Positions 51,261-60,253 of a DNA stretch of 64,000 nucleotides are shown piece by piece. Origin of the DNA: Micromonospora sp. NBC_01796 (GTDB lineage Bacteria > Actinomycetota > Actinomycetes > Mycobacteriales > Micromonosporaceae); contig NZ_CP109078.1 in the NCBI RefSeq assembly GCF_035917455.1, forward strand, positions 7,858,001-7,922,000, given 5' to 3'. The notes beneath the pieces are model-generated. The model searched no databases and was not told the origin of the DNA. It was given only the letters and a program-made list of their open reading frames with translations. The translations under genes were made by a program, and so were the position numbers. The number at the start of each line of letters is the position of its first letter. Within the stretch, counting starts at the first letter, position 1.

Positions 51261-52250
51261 ATGCGACGGCTGAGGCGCTCGGTCGCGTTCGGCCTCGCCG
51301 TGCTGCTGGTCGGCGTACCGGGGTGCGGCACCGGGCGGCCCGCCGGTGAACTGTCCGAACTGCGGGTGCTGGTGCCCAACGCGCCGGGCAGCGGCTACGA
51401 CGTCACCGCCCGGATCGCCGCGAAGGCGCTCGAGGACGCCGGGGTGATCCGCGGGGTGGAGGTGTTCAACCTGCCCGGCGGCGGGGGCGTGGTCGGGCTG
51501 CGACGGCTGGGTTACGAGCGCGGCAACGGCCGGCTGATGATGCTGATGGGGCTCGGGGTGGTCGGCAGCCAGTACACCGGAACCGCCCAGGTGACGCTCC
51601 AGGACACCACGCCGATCGCCCGGCTGATCGAGGAGCCGGCGATCGTGGTGGTCACCCGCGAGTCGCCGTACCGGGACCTGGCCGAGCTGATCACGGCCTG
51701 GCGGGCGGACCCGGCGGCCGTACCGGTCGGTGGCGGGTCCTCGGCCGGCGGCCCGGACCACCTGGCCCCGATGCTGGTCGCGGACGCGGTCGGCATTCCA
51801 CCCCGCAGGGTCTCCTACCGGCAGTACGACGGTGGCGGCGACCTGCTCGCGGCGATCCTGCACCACCAGGTCGCGTTCGGTGTCTCCGGGCTGAGCGAGT
51901 ACGCCGACCAGATCACCTCCGGGCAGCTACGGGTCCTCGCCGTCACCAGCGAACACCGGATCCCCGGCATCCTCGCCCCGACCCTGCGGGAGCAGGGGGT
52001 CGACGTGGTGTTCAGCAACTGGCGGGGCATCGTCGCCCCGCCCGGACTGGCCGAGCGCGACGTGCTGGCGATGCGGGACGCGGTCGCCCGGTTGCACGAC
52101 TCGGCGCAGTGGCGGACCGCCCTGACCAGGTACGGCTGGACCGACGCCTATCTGGACGGCGACGCCTTCGGCGACTTCCTGCGTACGGAGAACGACCGGC
52201 TCGACCACCTGCTGGGCGGGCTCGGCCTCACGGGCACCCGCACCGGCTGA
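51261..52250 (+). CDS. Second TctC/Bug-family binding lipoprotein, next to the sensor kinase
   Basis: The 329-residue protein has a signal peptide with lipobox VGVPGC (residues 17-22) and Bug-family motifs LRVLVPNAPGSGYDVTARI, VFNLPGGGGVVGLRRLG and VGGGSSAGGPDHLAP. It resembles the tctC product but has no membrane subunits behind it. It is divergent from the CitA-like kinase. In Bordetella, Bug proteins can work as co-sensors for such kinases, so a sensing role is likely, by inference. ATG 51261 follows GAGGAGGATCGAA. Confidence 0.9.
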   Translation: MRRLRRSVAFGLAVLLVGVPGCGTGRPAGELSELRVLVPNAPGSGYDVTARIAAKALEDAGVIRGVEVFNLPGGGGVVGLRRLGYERGNGRLMMLMGLGVVGSQYTGTAQVTLQDTTPIARLIEEPAIVVVTRESPYRDLAELITAWRADPAAVPVGGGSSAGGPDHLAPMLVADAVGIPPRRVSYRQYDGGGDLLAAILHHQVAFGVSGLSEYADQITSGQLRVLAVTSEHRIPGILAPTLREQGVDVVFSNWRGIVAPPGLAERDVLAMRDAVARLHDSAQWRTALTRYGWTDAYLDGDAFGDFLRTENDRLDHLLGGLGLTGTRTG

Positions 52251-52261
52251 GGGCTGACCGG

Positions 52262-53497
52262 TCAGTCGCTCACCACCGGACCGTCGTCGGTGGTGTCATC
52301 CTCTCTGCCCGGCCCGATCCGCATGCCCTGGTCGTCCTCGGACTCGACGCTGTCCGGGCGGTAGGGACCGATGCCGGAGAACCGGCCGGCACCGTGCCTG
52401 CGCAGGATCGCCTGCTCCACCACGTTCACCACGATGATCACGGCGGACAGGGTGACCAGCGCCGCCAGGGAGGGAATCAACGTGGCGACGGGGAAGAAGA
52501 CCAGGCAGGCACCGGCGGCCAGCAGCCGACGCCAGGCCACGGTCCGGTGCAGTCGCCAGTGGGTGTAGGCGAAGGTGCCGAGGAACAGCGCGGATCCGCC
52601 GTAGAGCAGCGCGGCGTCTCCCATCCGCATCCCGGTCTCCGGCGTCCGGACCACCTCCGCCAGGCCGACGGAGATGACGATGATCCCGCAACTGAACCCC
52701 AGGTGCGCGTAGAGGAGGATCGCCCGCCGTACGTCGCTGCTCCCCTCGGACTGGACCACGGCCCGGCGGAACGCCCAGAGACCGTGGATGAAGTAGGCCC
52801 ACCAGAGCCCGCAGGCGAGCGCGTACGACCCGGCGACCGCCAGGATCCGGTACCAGGTCAACGGCAGGCTGGAGGCGACCGCGCCGACCTGCACCACCGA
52901 TTCGCCGAGTACGAGGATGAGCAGCAGCCCGTACCGGTGGGTGTAGTGCACGGGCCGGACCCGGAACCTGGCCAGTTGCCGGCGCAGCGCCAGCGGGCTG
53001 AAGATGTCCATCGCCGAGGCGGTCGCCCAGAGCACGATCCGGGCGGTGCCGTCGACGATCCCGCCGATCAGCAGCAGCGGCCCGGCGATCACCGCACCGA
53101 CCCCGTACGGGCCGACGAAGAAGCCCCGCCACTCCCGGAAGTTGTTGAGCGCGAAGCCGGCGAGCAGCGCCCGGATGATCAGGTAGCTGACCCCGTAGAG
53201 CAGCCCGCGGTCGTCGAACGCGCCGGGGATGGCGAGGGCCAGGACGAGATTGCCGAAGCCGAGCGTGAAGATGACCACCCGGTCGCGGACGTTGCCGATG
53301 TCGCGCTGGTTGGCGTAGATGGTGACGCCGACCCACGCCCAGTACATCGAGATGAACAGGATGAGCGCCTGGGCGACGCCCAGCAGGTCGTGGTCGCGGA
53401 ACAGTTCGGCGGTGATCTGGGTGACCGCGAAGACGAAGGCCAGATCGAAGAAGAGTTCTTCCCAGGTCACCCCCTTGTCCGACTGCCGCTGCCGCAC
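52262..53497 (-). CDS. LtrA-family (low temperature requirement A) membrane protein
   Basis: The 411-residue protein has 10-12 predicted helices and the LtrA opening VTWEELFFDLAFVFAVTQIT, followed by YWAWVGVTIYANQRD and HRYGLLLILVLGESVVQVG. Function of the family is poorly defined; the name comes from a Listeria cold-growth locus. It converges with the second tctC gene (11 bp between stops) and is divergent from the CaiB gene. Confidence 0.9.
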   Translation of the reverse strand: MRQRQSDKGVTWEELFFDLAFVFAVTQITAELFRDHDLLGVAQALILFISMYWAWVGVTIYANQRDIGNVRDRVVIFTLGFGNLVLALAIPGAFDDRGLLYGVSYLIIRALLAGFALNNFREWRGFFVGPYGVGAVIAGPLLLIGGIVDGTARIVLWATASAMDIFSPLALRRQLARFRVRPVHYTHRYGLLLILVLGESVVQVGAVASSLPLTWYRILAVAGSYALACGLWWAYFIHGLWAFRRAVVQSEGSSDVRRAILLYAHLGFSCGIIVISVGLAEVVRTPETGMRMGDAALLYGGSALFLGTFAYTHWRLHRTVAWRRLLAAGACLVFFPVATLIPSLAALVTLSAVIIVVNVVEQAILRRHGAGRFSGIGPYRPDSVESEDDQGMRIGPGREDDTTDDGPVVSD

Positions 53498-53562
53498 CGA
53501 ATCAACATACCGATCACGGTGCGTCGTCGGAGCCGGAGCGATCAGATCACTATCGTGGCGGG

Positions 53563-54768
53563 ATGCCCGAACGAGACCCGTCCGTCGATCCGTCCGAGGG
53601 TCGACCCGACGGCCCGGCCGGTGGCCCGCTGCACGGTGTACGGGTGGTGGAACTCGCCGGGATCGGGCCGGGCCCGTTCGCCGCGATGATGCTGGCCGAC
53701 ATGGGCGCGGACGTGGTCCGGGTGGACCGGGCCGCCGACGTGCACCCGGAGCGGTTCGGCACCCCGCATCCGGACGTGCTCAACCGGGGGCGCCGCTCGA
53801 TCGGGCTGGATCTGAAGGCCGACGGCGCCCGGGAACTCGTACTCGATCTGGTGCGTGGCAGCGACGTACTGCTGGAGGGGTTCCGTCCGGGGGTGACCGA
53901 GCGGCTCGGCCTCGGTCCGGCCGACTGCCACGGGGTCAACCCGCGCCTGGTCTACGGGCGGATGACCGGCTGGGGGCAGGACGGTCCGAACGCCGGGTAC
54001 GCCGGACACGACCTCACCTATCTCGCGCCGACCGGGATCCTGCACGCCATCGGCCGGGCAGGCGAACGGCCGGTGCCGCCGCTCAACCTGATCGGCGACT
54101 TCGGTGGCGGCGGGATGATGCTCGCCTTCGGGGTGGTCTGTGCCCTGCTCGACGTACGGGCCGGCGGTGCCGGGCAGGTGGTCGACGCCGCCATCGTCGA
54201 CGGCGCCACCCTGCTATCGACCGCCCTGCACGGGTTGCGCGGGCTCGGGATGTGGCGCAACGAGCGGGGCGCGAACCTGCTCGACGGCGGGGCACCCTTC
54301 TACGACACGTACGAGTGCGCCGATGGCCGGTTCGTTGCCGTCGGTGCGCTGGAGCCGCGGTTCTACGCCGAGCTTGTCGCCCGTACCGGCTTCCGGCCGC
54401 CGTCCGGGACCCGGCAGGACCGGTTCGATCCGGCCTCCTGGGCGGTTGACCGGGCGGCCTGGGCGGAGCTGTTCCGCAGCCGGACCCGGGACGAGTGGGC
54501 CGCGCTGCTGGAACACGGCGACGCCTGTGCCGCCCCGGTGCTCGACTGGGACGAGGCACCGGACCATCCGCACCTGGCCGCGCGCGGGGTGTTCGTTACC
54601 CACGCCGGTGCCGTCCAGCCCGCTCCGGCCCCCCGGTTCAGCCGTACGCCCGGCGCGATCCGCCGCCCGCCGCCGCACCCCGGCGAACACACCGACGAGA
54701 TCCTCACCGACCTGGGCCTGCACCCCACCGCCATCGCCCACCTGCGCGAGGCCCGGACGGTCGCCTAG
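53563..54768 (+). CDS. CaiB/BaiF family CoA transferase or alpha-methylacyl-CoA racemase
   Basis: The 401-residue family III protein shows VRVVELAGIGPGPFAAMMLADMG (written in parts: VVELAGIGPGPFAAM and LADMGADVVRVDR), NRGRRSIGLDLK, GRMTGWGQDGPNA, GHDLTYLAPTG and LIGDFGGGGMMLAFGV. The His-Asp of GHDLTY and Asp of GDFGGG match the catalytic pair of alpha-methylacyl-CoA racemase, and the usual racemase-type PFYDTYECADG follows. Racemase is therefore favoured over CoA transfer. It is single and its stop shares a CTAG with the converging phzF-like gene. Confidence 0.88.
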   Translation: MPERDPSVDPSEGRPDGPAGGPLHGVRVVELAGIGPGPFAAMMLADMGADVVRVDRAADVHPERFGTPHPDVLNRGRRSIGLDLKADGARELVLDLVRGSDVLLEGFRPGVTERLGLGPADCHGVNPRLVYGRMTGWGQDGPNAGYAGHDLTYLAPTGILHAIGRAGERPVPPLNLIGDFGGGGMMLAFGVVCALLDVRAGGAGQVVDAAIVDGATLLSTALHGLRGLGMWRNERGANLLDGGAPFYDTYECADGRFVAVGALEPRFYAELVARTGFRPPSGTRQDRFDPASWAVDRAAWAELFRSRTRDEWAALLEHGDACAAPVLDWDEAPDHPHLAARGVFVTHAGAVQPAPAPRFSRTPGAIRRPPPHPGEHTDEILTDLGLHPTAIAHLREARTVA

Positions 54769-55619
54769 CTCGGCAAGGGGCCGGGCAGCGGTACGGCGGT
54801 GCCGGTGACGGCGATCCCGGAGGTGGGGTCCGCCGGGATGCCGACCGTGAGCACGCTGGGGCGGCCGAGGTCGGCGCCCTGGTAGACGGTGACCATCGCG
54901 GGCACGGTGACCAGCCCCAACTCGCGCAGGTAACCGCCGAACGCGGCCGCGGCGGCACCGGTGGCCGGATCCTCGAACACCCCGCCCGGCGGGAACGGGT
55001 TGCGCGCGTGGAACACCTCCGTCGACTCCCGCCAGACCAGGTCGACCGTGGTCCAGTCGTGGCGTGCCATCAGGGCGGCCAGCGTGGGCAGGTCGTAGTC
55101 CAGGTCGGCGAGCCGCTGCCGGGTCGCCGCCGCGATCACCGGGTGCCGGGCACCGGCGTACGCGACCCGTGGCGGCAGGGTCGGGTCGAGGTCGGCCGGA
55201 TCCCAGCGCAGGGCCGCGAGCAGTTCGGCGAGGTCGGTGGCGTCGATCGGATCGGTACGCGGGGCGACGCTGATCAACGTCGCCGTGGTCGTACCGTCCG
55301 GGGCGGCGGCGGTGGTCACGTCGACCCGACCGGCGCGGGTGTCGAGGTGCATCCGTCCGGTGCCGTGCCGTTGGGCGTACGCGGCGGCGGTGGCGATGGT
55401 GGCGTGGCCGCAGAACGGCACCTCCGCCAGCGGGCTGAAGTAGCGGATGTCGAAGTGGTCGTCCCCGCGCGGCAGCAGGAAGGCGGTCTCGGAGTAGCCC
55501 ACCTCGGCGGCCACCCGGAGCATCTCGGCACCGTCCACGCCGGTCGCGTCGAGCACCACTCCGGCCGGGTTGCCGCCGCTCGGGCTGGTGCTGAAGGCGG
55601 CGTACCGCTGGATTTCCAT
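54765..55619 (-). CDS. PhzF-family isomerase-like protein
   Basis: The 284-residue protein with duplicated DapF-like domains shows IQRYAAFSTSPSGGNPAGVVL at the start, then VGYSETAFLLP carrying the catalytic Glu of PhzF, FSPLAEVPFCGHATIATA, and DPATGAAAAAFGGYL. PhzF isomerises a phenazine precursor, but most relatives outside phenazine clusters have unknown substrates and no phenazine genes are here. ATG 55619 gives the normal N-terminus. Confidence 0.88.
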   Translation of the reverse strand: MEIQRYAAFSTSPSGGNPAGVVLDATGVDGAEMLRVAAEVGYSETAFLLPRGDDHFDIRYFSPLAEVPFCGHATIATAAAYAQRHGTGRMHLDTRAGRVDVTTAAAPDGTTTATLISVAPRTDPIDATDLAELLAALRWDPADLDPTLPPRVAYAGARHPVIAAATRQRLADLDYDLPTLAALMARHDWTTVDLVWRESTEVFHARNPFPPGGVFEDPATGAAAAAFGGYLRELGLVTVPAMVTVYQGADLGRPSVLTVGIPADPTSGIAVTGTAVPLPGPLPS

Positions 55620-56054
55620 GATCGCGACCCTACGCGCGGGGTACGGGAGCGGCGACGGCCAATCGCCGTCCACTGGCTCGACGGACCCGCCCGGCAACCG
55701 GCAAGGATCCCCTGCTCGCGCCGCCGATGCCGGTGAGTACGAGAATGGTTCATTTTCACTCATCGTCTACGTTGCGAACACACCCCGGATTGTTGACAAA
55801 CTTGAATGTATCGGGGGCCGTCGGTGGTCACTCCCAACCGATGCCGGCGGTCGCCGGACGACGACCGCGGGCAGGCAGATCACCGATCACGAGTCAACCC
55901 CGAACCCCTCCGTAGGCACCCATCCGCAGCCCTGGTGACGCCCGCCCCACGGCAGTCGGCTCCCATCCGCGTCAGCCTCCTTCCCTACCGCGACAAGTTC
56001 GGTTCGGACGGCACCACGATGGCAGTTCTCGCCGCACGCCTAAGGAGAGACACC
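55620..56054. other. Intergenic region without a recognisable gene
   Basis: The 435 bp between divergent genes include an AT-richer stretch near 55740-55810. GAGAATGGTTCATTTTCA (55741-55758) read on the other strand starts TGAAAATGA, one half of an actinobacterial Zur box, with a poor second half. No coding signal is convincing until the AAGGAGA ribosome binding site at 56042-56048. Confidence 0.4.
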
Positions 56055-56771
56055 ATGCGGCTGATCCTCTTCAACACCCTGATGGGCGCTTGCGCCGGCA
56101 TCGCTCTGCTCCTCGTACCGCGCTTCTGGGCGGTGGTCCGGGGTGAACGACCCCCGCTGCTGCTGCTCGGCAACCAGCCGGTCAGCCCGAGCGGCTGGGC
56201 GGCGACGTTCGGCATCCTCGGATTTGTCCTCACCTCGCTCGGCTTCGTCACGACGGTCTGGCATCCCTCCGCCCCCGCCAAGGACTACATCGACACGATC
56301 TTCGGCGAGCCGACCCTGCTGCTGGGCGTCATCCTGCTGGCCGCCGCCTGGTATCTCGGCCGGCGGCCGGACGGCGAGGAACTGGACCCGGTGGCGCTGC
56401 GGGCGGTGCTCGCCCCGGTGAGCTGGGTGGTGTTCTGGCTCGGCGTCATCCTGGTCTGGTGCACCCTGGCCATCATCCGGTTCAACGTCGTCGGCGCCGC
56501 TCCGGCGGAGGAACCGATCACCGGGCTGTTGCACGACTGGCCGATGGTGGAGAACCTCTTCTTCGCCCTGCTGCTGTACGGCCCCGCCGCGATCGGCTGT
56601 CTGCTCTTCCCCGTCGCCGTACGCGGCAACGGCCGGGTCTCCTGGCTCATCCTCTACTGGTGCTGGACCGTCGCCGGTTTCGGATTCGCCCTGTTCAGTG
56701 CGATGAACTTCTACACCCACACCGGAATGTTGATCAACCTCGGCACGGAGGGCGCCGACTACCGGTGGTGA
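56055..56771 (+). CDS. DUF981 multi-spanning membrane protein
   Basis: The 238-residue protein has about six to seven helices. The opening RLILFNTLMGACAGIALLLV and the later VSWVVFWLGVILVWCTLAI and SAMNFYTHTG match the DUF981 family of unknown function. ATG 56055 is set by AAGGAGA about 6-7 nt upstream. It stands alone, followed by a terminator hairpin. Confidence 0.7.
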   Translation: MRLILFNTLMGACAGIALLLVPRFWAVVRGERPPLLLLGNQPVSPSGWAATFGILGFVLTSLGFVTTVWHPSAPAKDYIDTIFGEPTLLLGVILLAAAWYLGRRPDGEELDPVALRAVLAPVSWVVFWLGVILVWCTLAIIRFNVVGAAPAEEPITGLLHDWPMVENLFFALLLYGPAAIGCLLFPVAVRGNGRVSWLILYWCWTVAGFGFALFSAMNFYTHTGMLINLGTEGADYRW

Positions 56772-56797
56772 GCGGCACCGACCCCGCGTGAACGCCC

Positions 56798-56827
56798 GGG
56801 GGCCGCCGGGTTCGCCCGGAGGCCCCC
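56798..56827 (+). terminator. Terminator after the DUF981 gene
   Basis: Stem GGGGGCC-GCCGGG with TTCG loop and CCCGG-A-GGCCCCC, interrupted by one bulge; stable tetraloop hairpin 27 bp after the stop. Confidence 0.8.
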
Positions 56828-56918
56828 AGGATCGGTTGATCTAGCTGATCTAAGCTGGCCGAATCCGGGCCGGAATACCGGCCAAGGTACGGCGAATACG
56901 CGGAAATCGGGAGCCACC

Positions 56919-57662
56919 ATGTACGACGCGATGCTCGCGGAGACGGTCACCCTCGCCGGGGCGGACGGGGACGAGATCGAGGCCTATCTGGCCCGCCCGC
57001 TGGGCCCCGGCCCGTACGGCGCGGTGGTGGTGATCCACCACATGCCCGGCTACGACGAGGCGACCAAGGAGATGACCCGTCGCCTCGCCCACCACGGTTA
57101 CCTGGCCGTCTGCCCGAACCTGTACAGCCGGGAGGCGCCCGGCGCGAGCCCGGACGACGCGGCCGCCGCCGCCCGCGCCAACGGCGGGGTGCCGGACGTA
57201 CGGCTGGTCGGTGACGTGGCCGGCGCGGCTGCGTACCTGCGGGGGCTGACGTCCAGCAACGGCAAGGTCGGCGTGATCGGGCACTGCTCCGGGGGCCGGC
57301 AGTCGTTCCTGGCCGCCTGCCAGTTGCCGCTCGACGCCGCGGTCGACTGCTACGGCGCGTTTGTCGTCGGTACGCCCCCGGAGGGCATGCCGGCGACGTT
57401 CCAGCCGCTGCTGGGCATGGCCGACCGGCTCTCCGCCCCGCTGCTCGGCCTGTTCGGTGCGGAGGACAAGTACCCGTCGCCGGAGCAGACCGAGGAACTG
57501 GAGCGGGAACTGACCCGGCTCGGCAAGACCTTCGAGTTCCACACGTACGAGAACGCCGGGCACGCCTTCTTCGCCACCGACCGGCCCAGCTACCGCCCCC
57601 AGGCGGCGGTCGACGGCTGGCAGAAGATCTTCACCTGGTTCGACCGCTACCTGAGCGCCTGA
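56919..57662 (+). CDS. Dienelactone hydrolase family protein
   Basis: The 247-residue alpha/beta hydrolase has the nucleophile elbow IGHCSGGRQSF with Cys, as in dienelactone hydrolase, the acid region FGAEDKYPSP and the catalytic His in YENAGHAFF. It should hydrolyse an ester or lactone; no ring-cleavage pathway is nearby, so the substrate is open. It is followed after 10 bp by a small DUF6295 gene and may be co-transcribed. Confidence 0.9.
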   Translation: MYDAMLAETVTLAGADGDEIEAYLARPLGPGPYGAVVVIHHMPGYDEATKEMTRRLAHHGYLAVCPNLYSREAPGASPDDAAAAARANGGVPDVRLVGDVAGAAAYLRGLTSSNGKVGVIGHCSGGRQSFLAACQLPLDAAVDCYGAFVVGTPPEGMPATFQPLLGMADRLSAPLLGLFGAEDKYPSPEQTEELERELTRLGKTFEFHTYENAGHAFFATDRPSYRPQAAVDGWQKIFTWFDRYLSA

Positions 57663-57672
57663 GGAGCCGGAC

Positions 57673-57954
57673 ATGTGCACCTACGTCACCGAGAAGATCG
57701 AGATCGACGGCAGCGGAAAGGGACCGACCGGCTGGTTCGGTCTCACCGGCGCCACCGTGTACGTCGACCACCCCGTGCACGCCCCGTACGAGCACACCGT
57801 GAACATCGATCTGGTGAATCCGGCCGCCGGTCCGGGCGCCCGGGTGGCGGTGGAGTTGACCGAGGAGTCGGCGCTGGCCCTGATCGCCGCGATCCAGGCG
57901 GCACTGGCCAGCGCCCCGCCCGGACTGGCCAGCGCGCCGCGTCCGGCGTCCTGA
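57673..57954 (+). CDS. DUF6295 small protein
   Basis: The 93-residue protein begins MCTYVTEKIEIDGSGKGPTG and contains VYVDHPVHAPYEHTVNIDLV, the pattern of actinobacterial DUF6295 proteins. The ATG has GAGGAGCC just upstream. Conserved Cys2 and His residues could bind a metal, but function is unknown. The tail after about residue 80 is an Ala/Pro-rich repeat (LASAPPG, LASAPRP). It is linked to the hydrolase gene before it. Confidence 0.8.
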   Translation: MCTYVTEKIEIDGSGKGPTGWFGLTGATVYVDHPVHAPYEHTVNIDLVNPAAGPGARVAVELTEESALALIAAIQAALASAPPGLASAPRPAS

Positions 57955-58086
57955 TCCTCGGGAAGGGTCGGATCCGGTGCGGCGGAGCGGCGCAACCCGG
58001 AAAGTAAGCTTTTCCGCAGGCCTCGCCGCCGCGACCGGACGATCCGCGCTGATCGCGACCTATTGATCCGAACTGATGAGGACCCG

Positions 58087-59403
58087 GTGACCCAGACTGT
58101 CGACAACACCGCACAGGATCCCGCGGCTGCCGCCGCCCCGCTCTCCGCGCAGACCGGGCCGTACTTCGGCCGGTTCGGTGGGCGGTTCGTGCCCGAGGCG
58201 CTGATCGCGGCGCTGGAGGAACTGGACGCCGCGTACACCACGGCACTGGTGGATCCGGAATTTGTCGCCCAGCTCGACGAGCTGCACCGCAGCTACTCCG
58301 GCCGGCCGAGCATCCTGACCGAGGCGCCGAGGTTCGGCCAGCACGCCGGTGGTGCCCGGATCATCCTCAAGCGCGAGGATCTGAACCACACCGGATCACA
58401 CAAGATCAACAACGTCCTGGGTCAGGCGCTGCTGACCGTACGGATGGGCAAGACCCGGGTGATCGCCGAGACCGGCGCCGGACAGCACGGGGTCGCCACC
58501 GCGACCGCCGCCGCCCTGCTCGGCCTCGAAGCCGTGATCTACATGGGCGAGGAGGACACCCGGCGACAGGCGCTGAACGTGGCCCGGATGCGGTTGCTGG
58601 GCGCCACCGTCATCCCGGTCACGGCGGGCTCGCGCACGCTCAAGGACGCGATGAACGAGGCCATGCGCGACTGGGTCACCAACGTGCACAACACTCACTA
58701 CCTGATCGGTTCGGTGGCCGGGCCGCACCCGTTCCCGTCGATGGTCCGCGACTTCCAGAAGATCATCGGGATCGAGGCCCGGCAGCAGGTGCTCGACCTG
58801 GTCGGCCGGCTGCCCGACGTCATCTGCGCCTGCGTCGGCGGCGGGTCGAACGCGATCGGGATCTTCCAGGCCTTCCTCGACGACACCGAGGTCGAACTGG
58901 CCGGGTTCGAGGCGGGCGGCGACGGCGTCGACACCGGCCGGCACGCGGCGGCGATCAGCGGCGGCGCGCCCGGAGTGCTGCACGGCAGCCGCTCCTTCAT
59001 CCTCCAGGACGAGTTCGGCCAGACCGTGGAGAGCCACTCGATCTCGGCCGGGCTCGACTATCCGGGCGTCGGTCCGGGGCACTCCTGGCTGCACGAGATC
59101 GGTCGGGGCCGCTACGAGGCGGTGACCGACGCGGACGCGATGGAGGCGTTCCTGCTGCTCTCCCGTACCGAGGGGATCATCCCGGCGATCGAGAGCGCGC
59201 ACGCGCTGGCCGGTGCGCTCCGCGAGGGGCGCCGGCTCGGTCCGGACGGGGTCATCCTGGTCAACCTCTCCGGTCGCGGTGACAAGGACGTCGACACCGC
59301 CGCCCACTACTTCGGTCTGCTGGACGGCGCGCCCGCGCCGGACGCCACCTCCGCACCGGCCGGGTCGGCCGACGCGGCGCACGGAGAGGACGCGGCCAAG
59401 TGA
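58087..59403 (+). CDS. trpB: Tryptophan synthase beta subunit
   Basis: The 438-residue PLP enzyme condenses indole with serine. Signatures are [16 protein letters not shown], the PLP lysine in [36 protein letters not shown] (phosphate loop) and [20 protein letters not shown] 58087 with GAGGA upstream is preferred; TTG 58063 would add eight residues. The C-terminal 30 residues are an Ala/Pro/Asp-rich extension. It overlaps trpA by GTGA. trpE, trpD and trpC are not in the window. Confidence 0.96.
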   Translation: MTQTVDNTAQDPAAAAAPLSAQTGPYFGRFGGRFVPEALIAALEELDAAYTTALVDPEFVAQLDELHRSYSGRPSILTEAPRFGQHAGGARIILKREDLNHTGSHKINNVLGQALLTVRMGKTRVIAETGAGQHGVATATAAALLGLEAVIYMGEEDTRRQALNVARMRLLGATVIPVTAGSRTLKDAMNEAMRDWVTNVHNTHYLIGSVAGPHPFPSMVRDFQKIIGIEARQQVLDLVGRLPDVICACVGGGSNAIGIFQAFLDDTEVELAGFEAGGDGVDTGRHAAAISGGAPGVLHGSRSFILQDEFGQTVESHSISAGLDYPGVGPGHSWLHEIGRGRYEAVTDADAMEAFLLLSRTEGIIPAIESAHALAGALREGRRLGPDGVILVNLSGRGDKDVDTAAHYFGLLDGAPAPDATSAPAGSADAAHGEDAAK

Positions 59404-60194
59404 CCGTCCGTACGACCATCGAGAAGGCTCGGGCCGAGGGCCGCGCCGCACTGATCGGTTACCTCCCGGTGGGTTTCCCCGACGTCGAGACCTCCGTTGC
59501 CGCGATGCGGGCGATGGTGGCCGGTGGGGTGGACATCGTCGAGGTGGGCCTGCCGTACTCGGATCCGCTGATGGACGGTCCGGTGATCCAGCGGGCCACC
59601 GAGGCGGCGCTCGCGGCCGGTACGCAGACCGGGGACGCGTTCACCGCCGTACGCGGGGTGGTCGACGCCGGTGCGCCGGCGCTGGTGATGACGTACTGGA
59701 ACCTGGTCGACCGGTACGGCGTGGACCGGTTCGCCACGGACCTGGCCGCCGCGGGCGGCTCGGGGCTGATCACGCCGGACCTGATTCCGGACGAGGCCGC
59801 GCAGTGGCAGGAGGCCTCGGACGCGCACGACCTGGACCGGGTCTACCTGGTGGCGCTGACCTCCACCCCGCAGCGGCTGGCGATGACGGCGAACGCGTCG
59901 CGCGGTTTTGTCTACGCGGCGTCGTTGATGGGTGTGACCGGTGAGCGCAACTCCGTCGGTGCGGGCGCACGGGACCTGGTCGAACGGGTGAAGGCGGTCA
60001 CCGACGTACCGGTCTGTGTCGGGCTCGGGGTCAGCAACGGTGTCCAGGCCGCGCAGGTCGCCGCCTTCGCCGACGGCGTCATCGTCGGCTCGGCCTTCGT
60101 CCGCGCCCTGATCGACGCGCCCGACCGCCAGTCCGGCATCGCCGCCGTGGAAGCCGTCGCCAGGGACCTGGCCGAGGGCGTCCGCTCGGCCTGA
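59400..60194 (+). CDS. trpA: Tryptophan synthase alpha subunit
   Basis: The 264-residue barrel cleaves indole-glycerol phosphate. Catalytic Glu is in [19 protein letters not shown] and the catalytic Asp in [30 protein letters not shown] and GLGVSN are phosphate-site blocks. GTG 59400 overlaps the trpB stop, so the two chains of the complex are co-translated. Confidence 0.96.
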   Translation: MTVRTTIEKARAEGRAALIGYLPVGFPDVETSVAAMRAMVAGGVDIVEVGLPYSDPLMDGPVIQRATEAALAAGTQTGDAFTAVRGVVDAGAPALVMTYWNLVDRYGVDRFATDLAAAGGSGLITPDLIPDEAAQWQEASDAHDLDRVYLVALTSTPQRLAMTANASRGFVYAASLMGVTGERNSVGAGARDLVERVKAVTDVPVCVGLGVSNGVQAAQVAAFADGVIVGSAFVRALIDAPDRQSGIAAVEAVARDLAEGVRSA

Positions 60195-60206
60195 CCCCTC
60201 GCACGT

Positions 60207-60243
60207 GGGGTCGAAGGTCGGTGATCCACCGCCCTTCGACCCC
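60207..60243. terminator. Terminator between trpA and the converging MerR gene
   Basis: Perfect 11-bp stem GGGGTCGAAGG / CCTTCGACCCC with an inner GGTG-ATC-CACC hairpin; lies between two converging stops. Confidence 0.85.
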
Positions 60244-60253
60244 GGCATGCAAC

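Noticed and set aside
57955-58086. Tryptophan attenuator or T-box before trpB
   Set aside because: Only a small GGAAA/TTTCC-type hairpin is visible; there is no run of Trp codons in a leader peptide and no T-box sequence.
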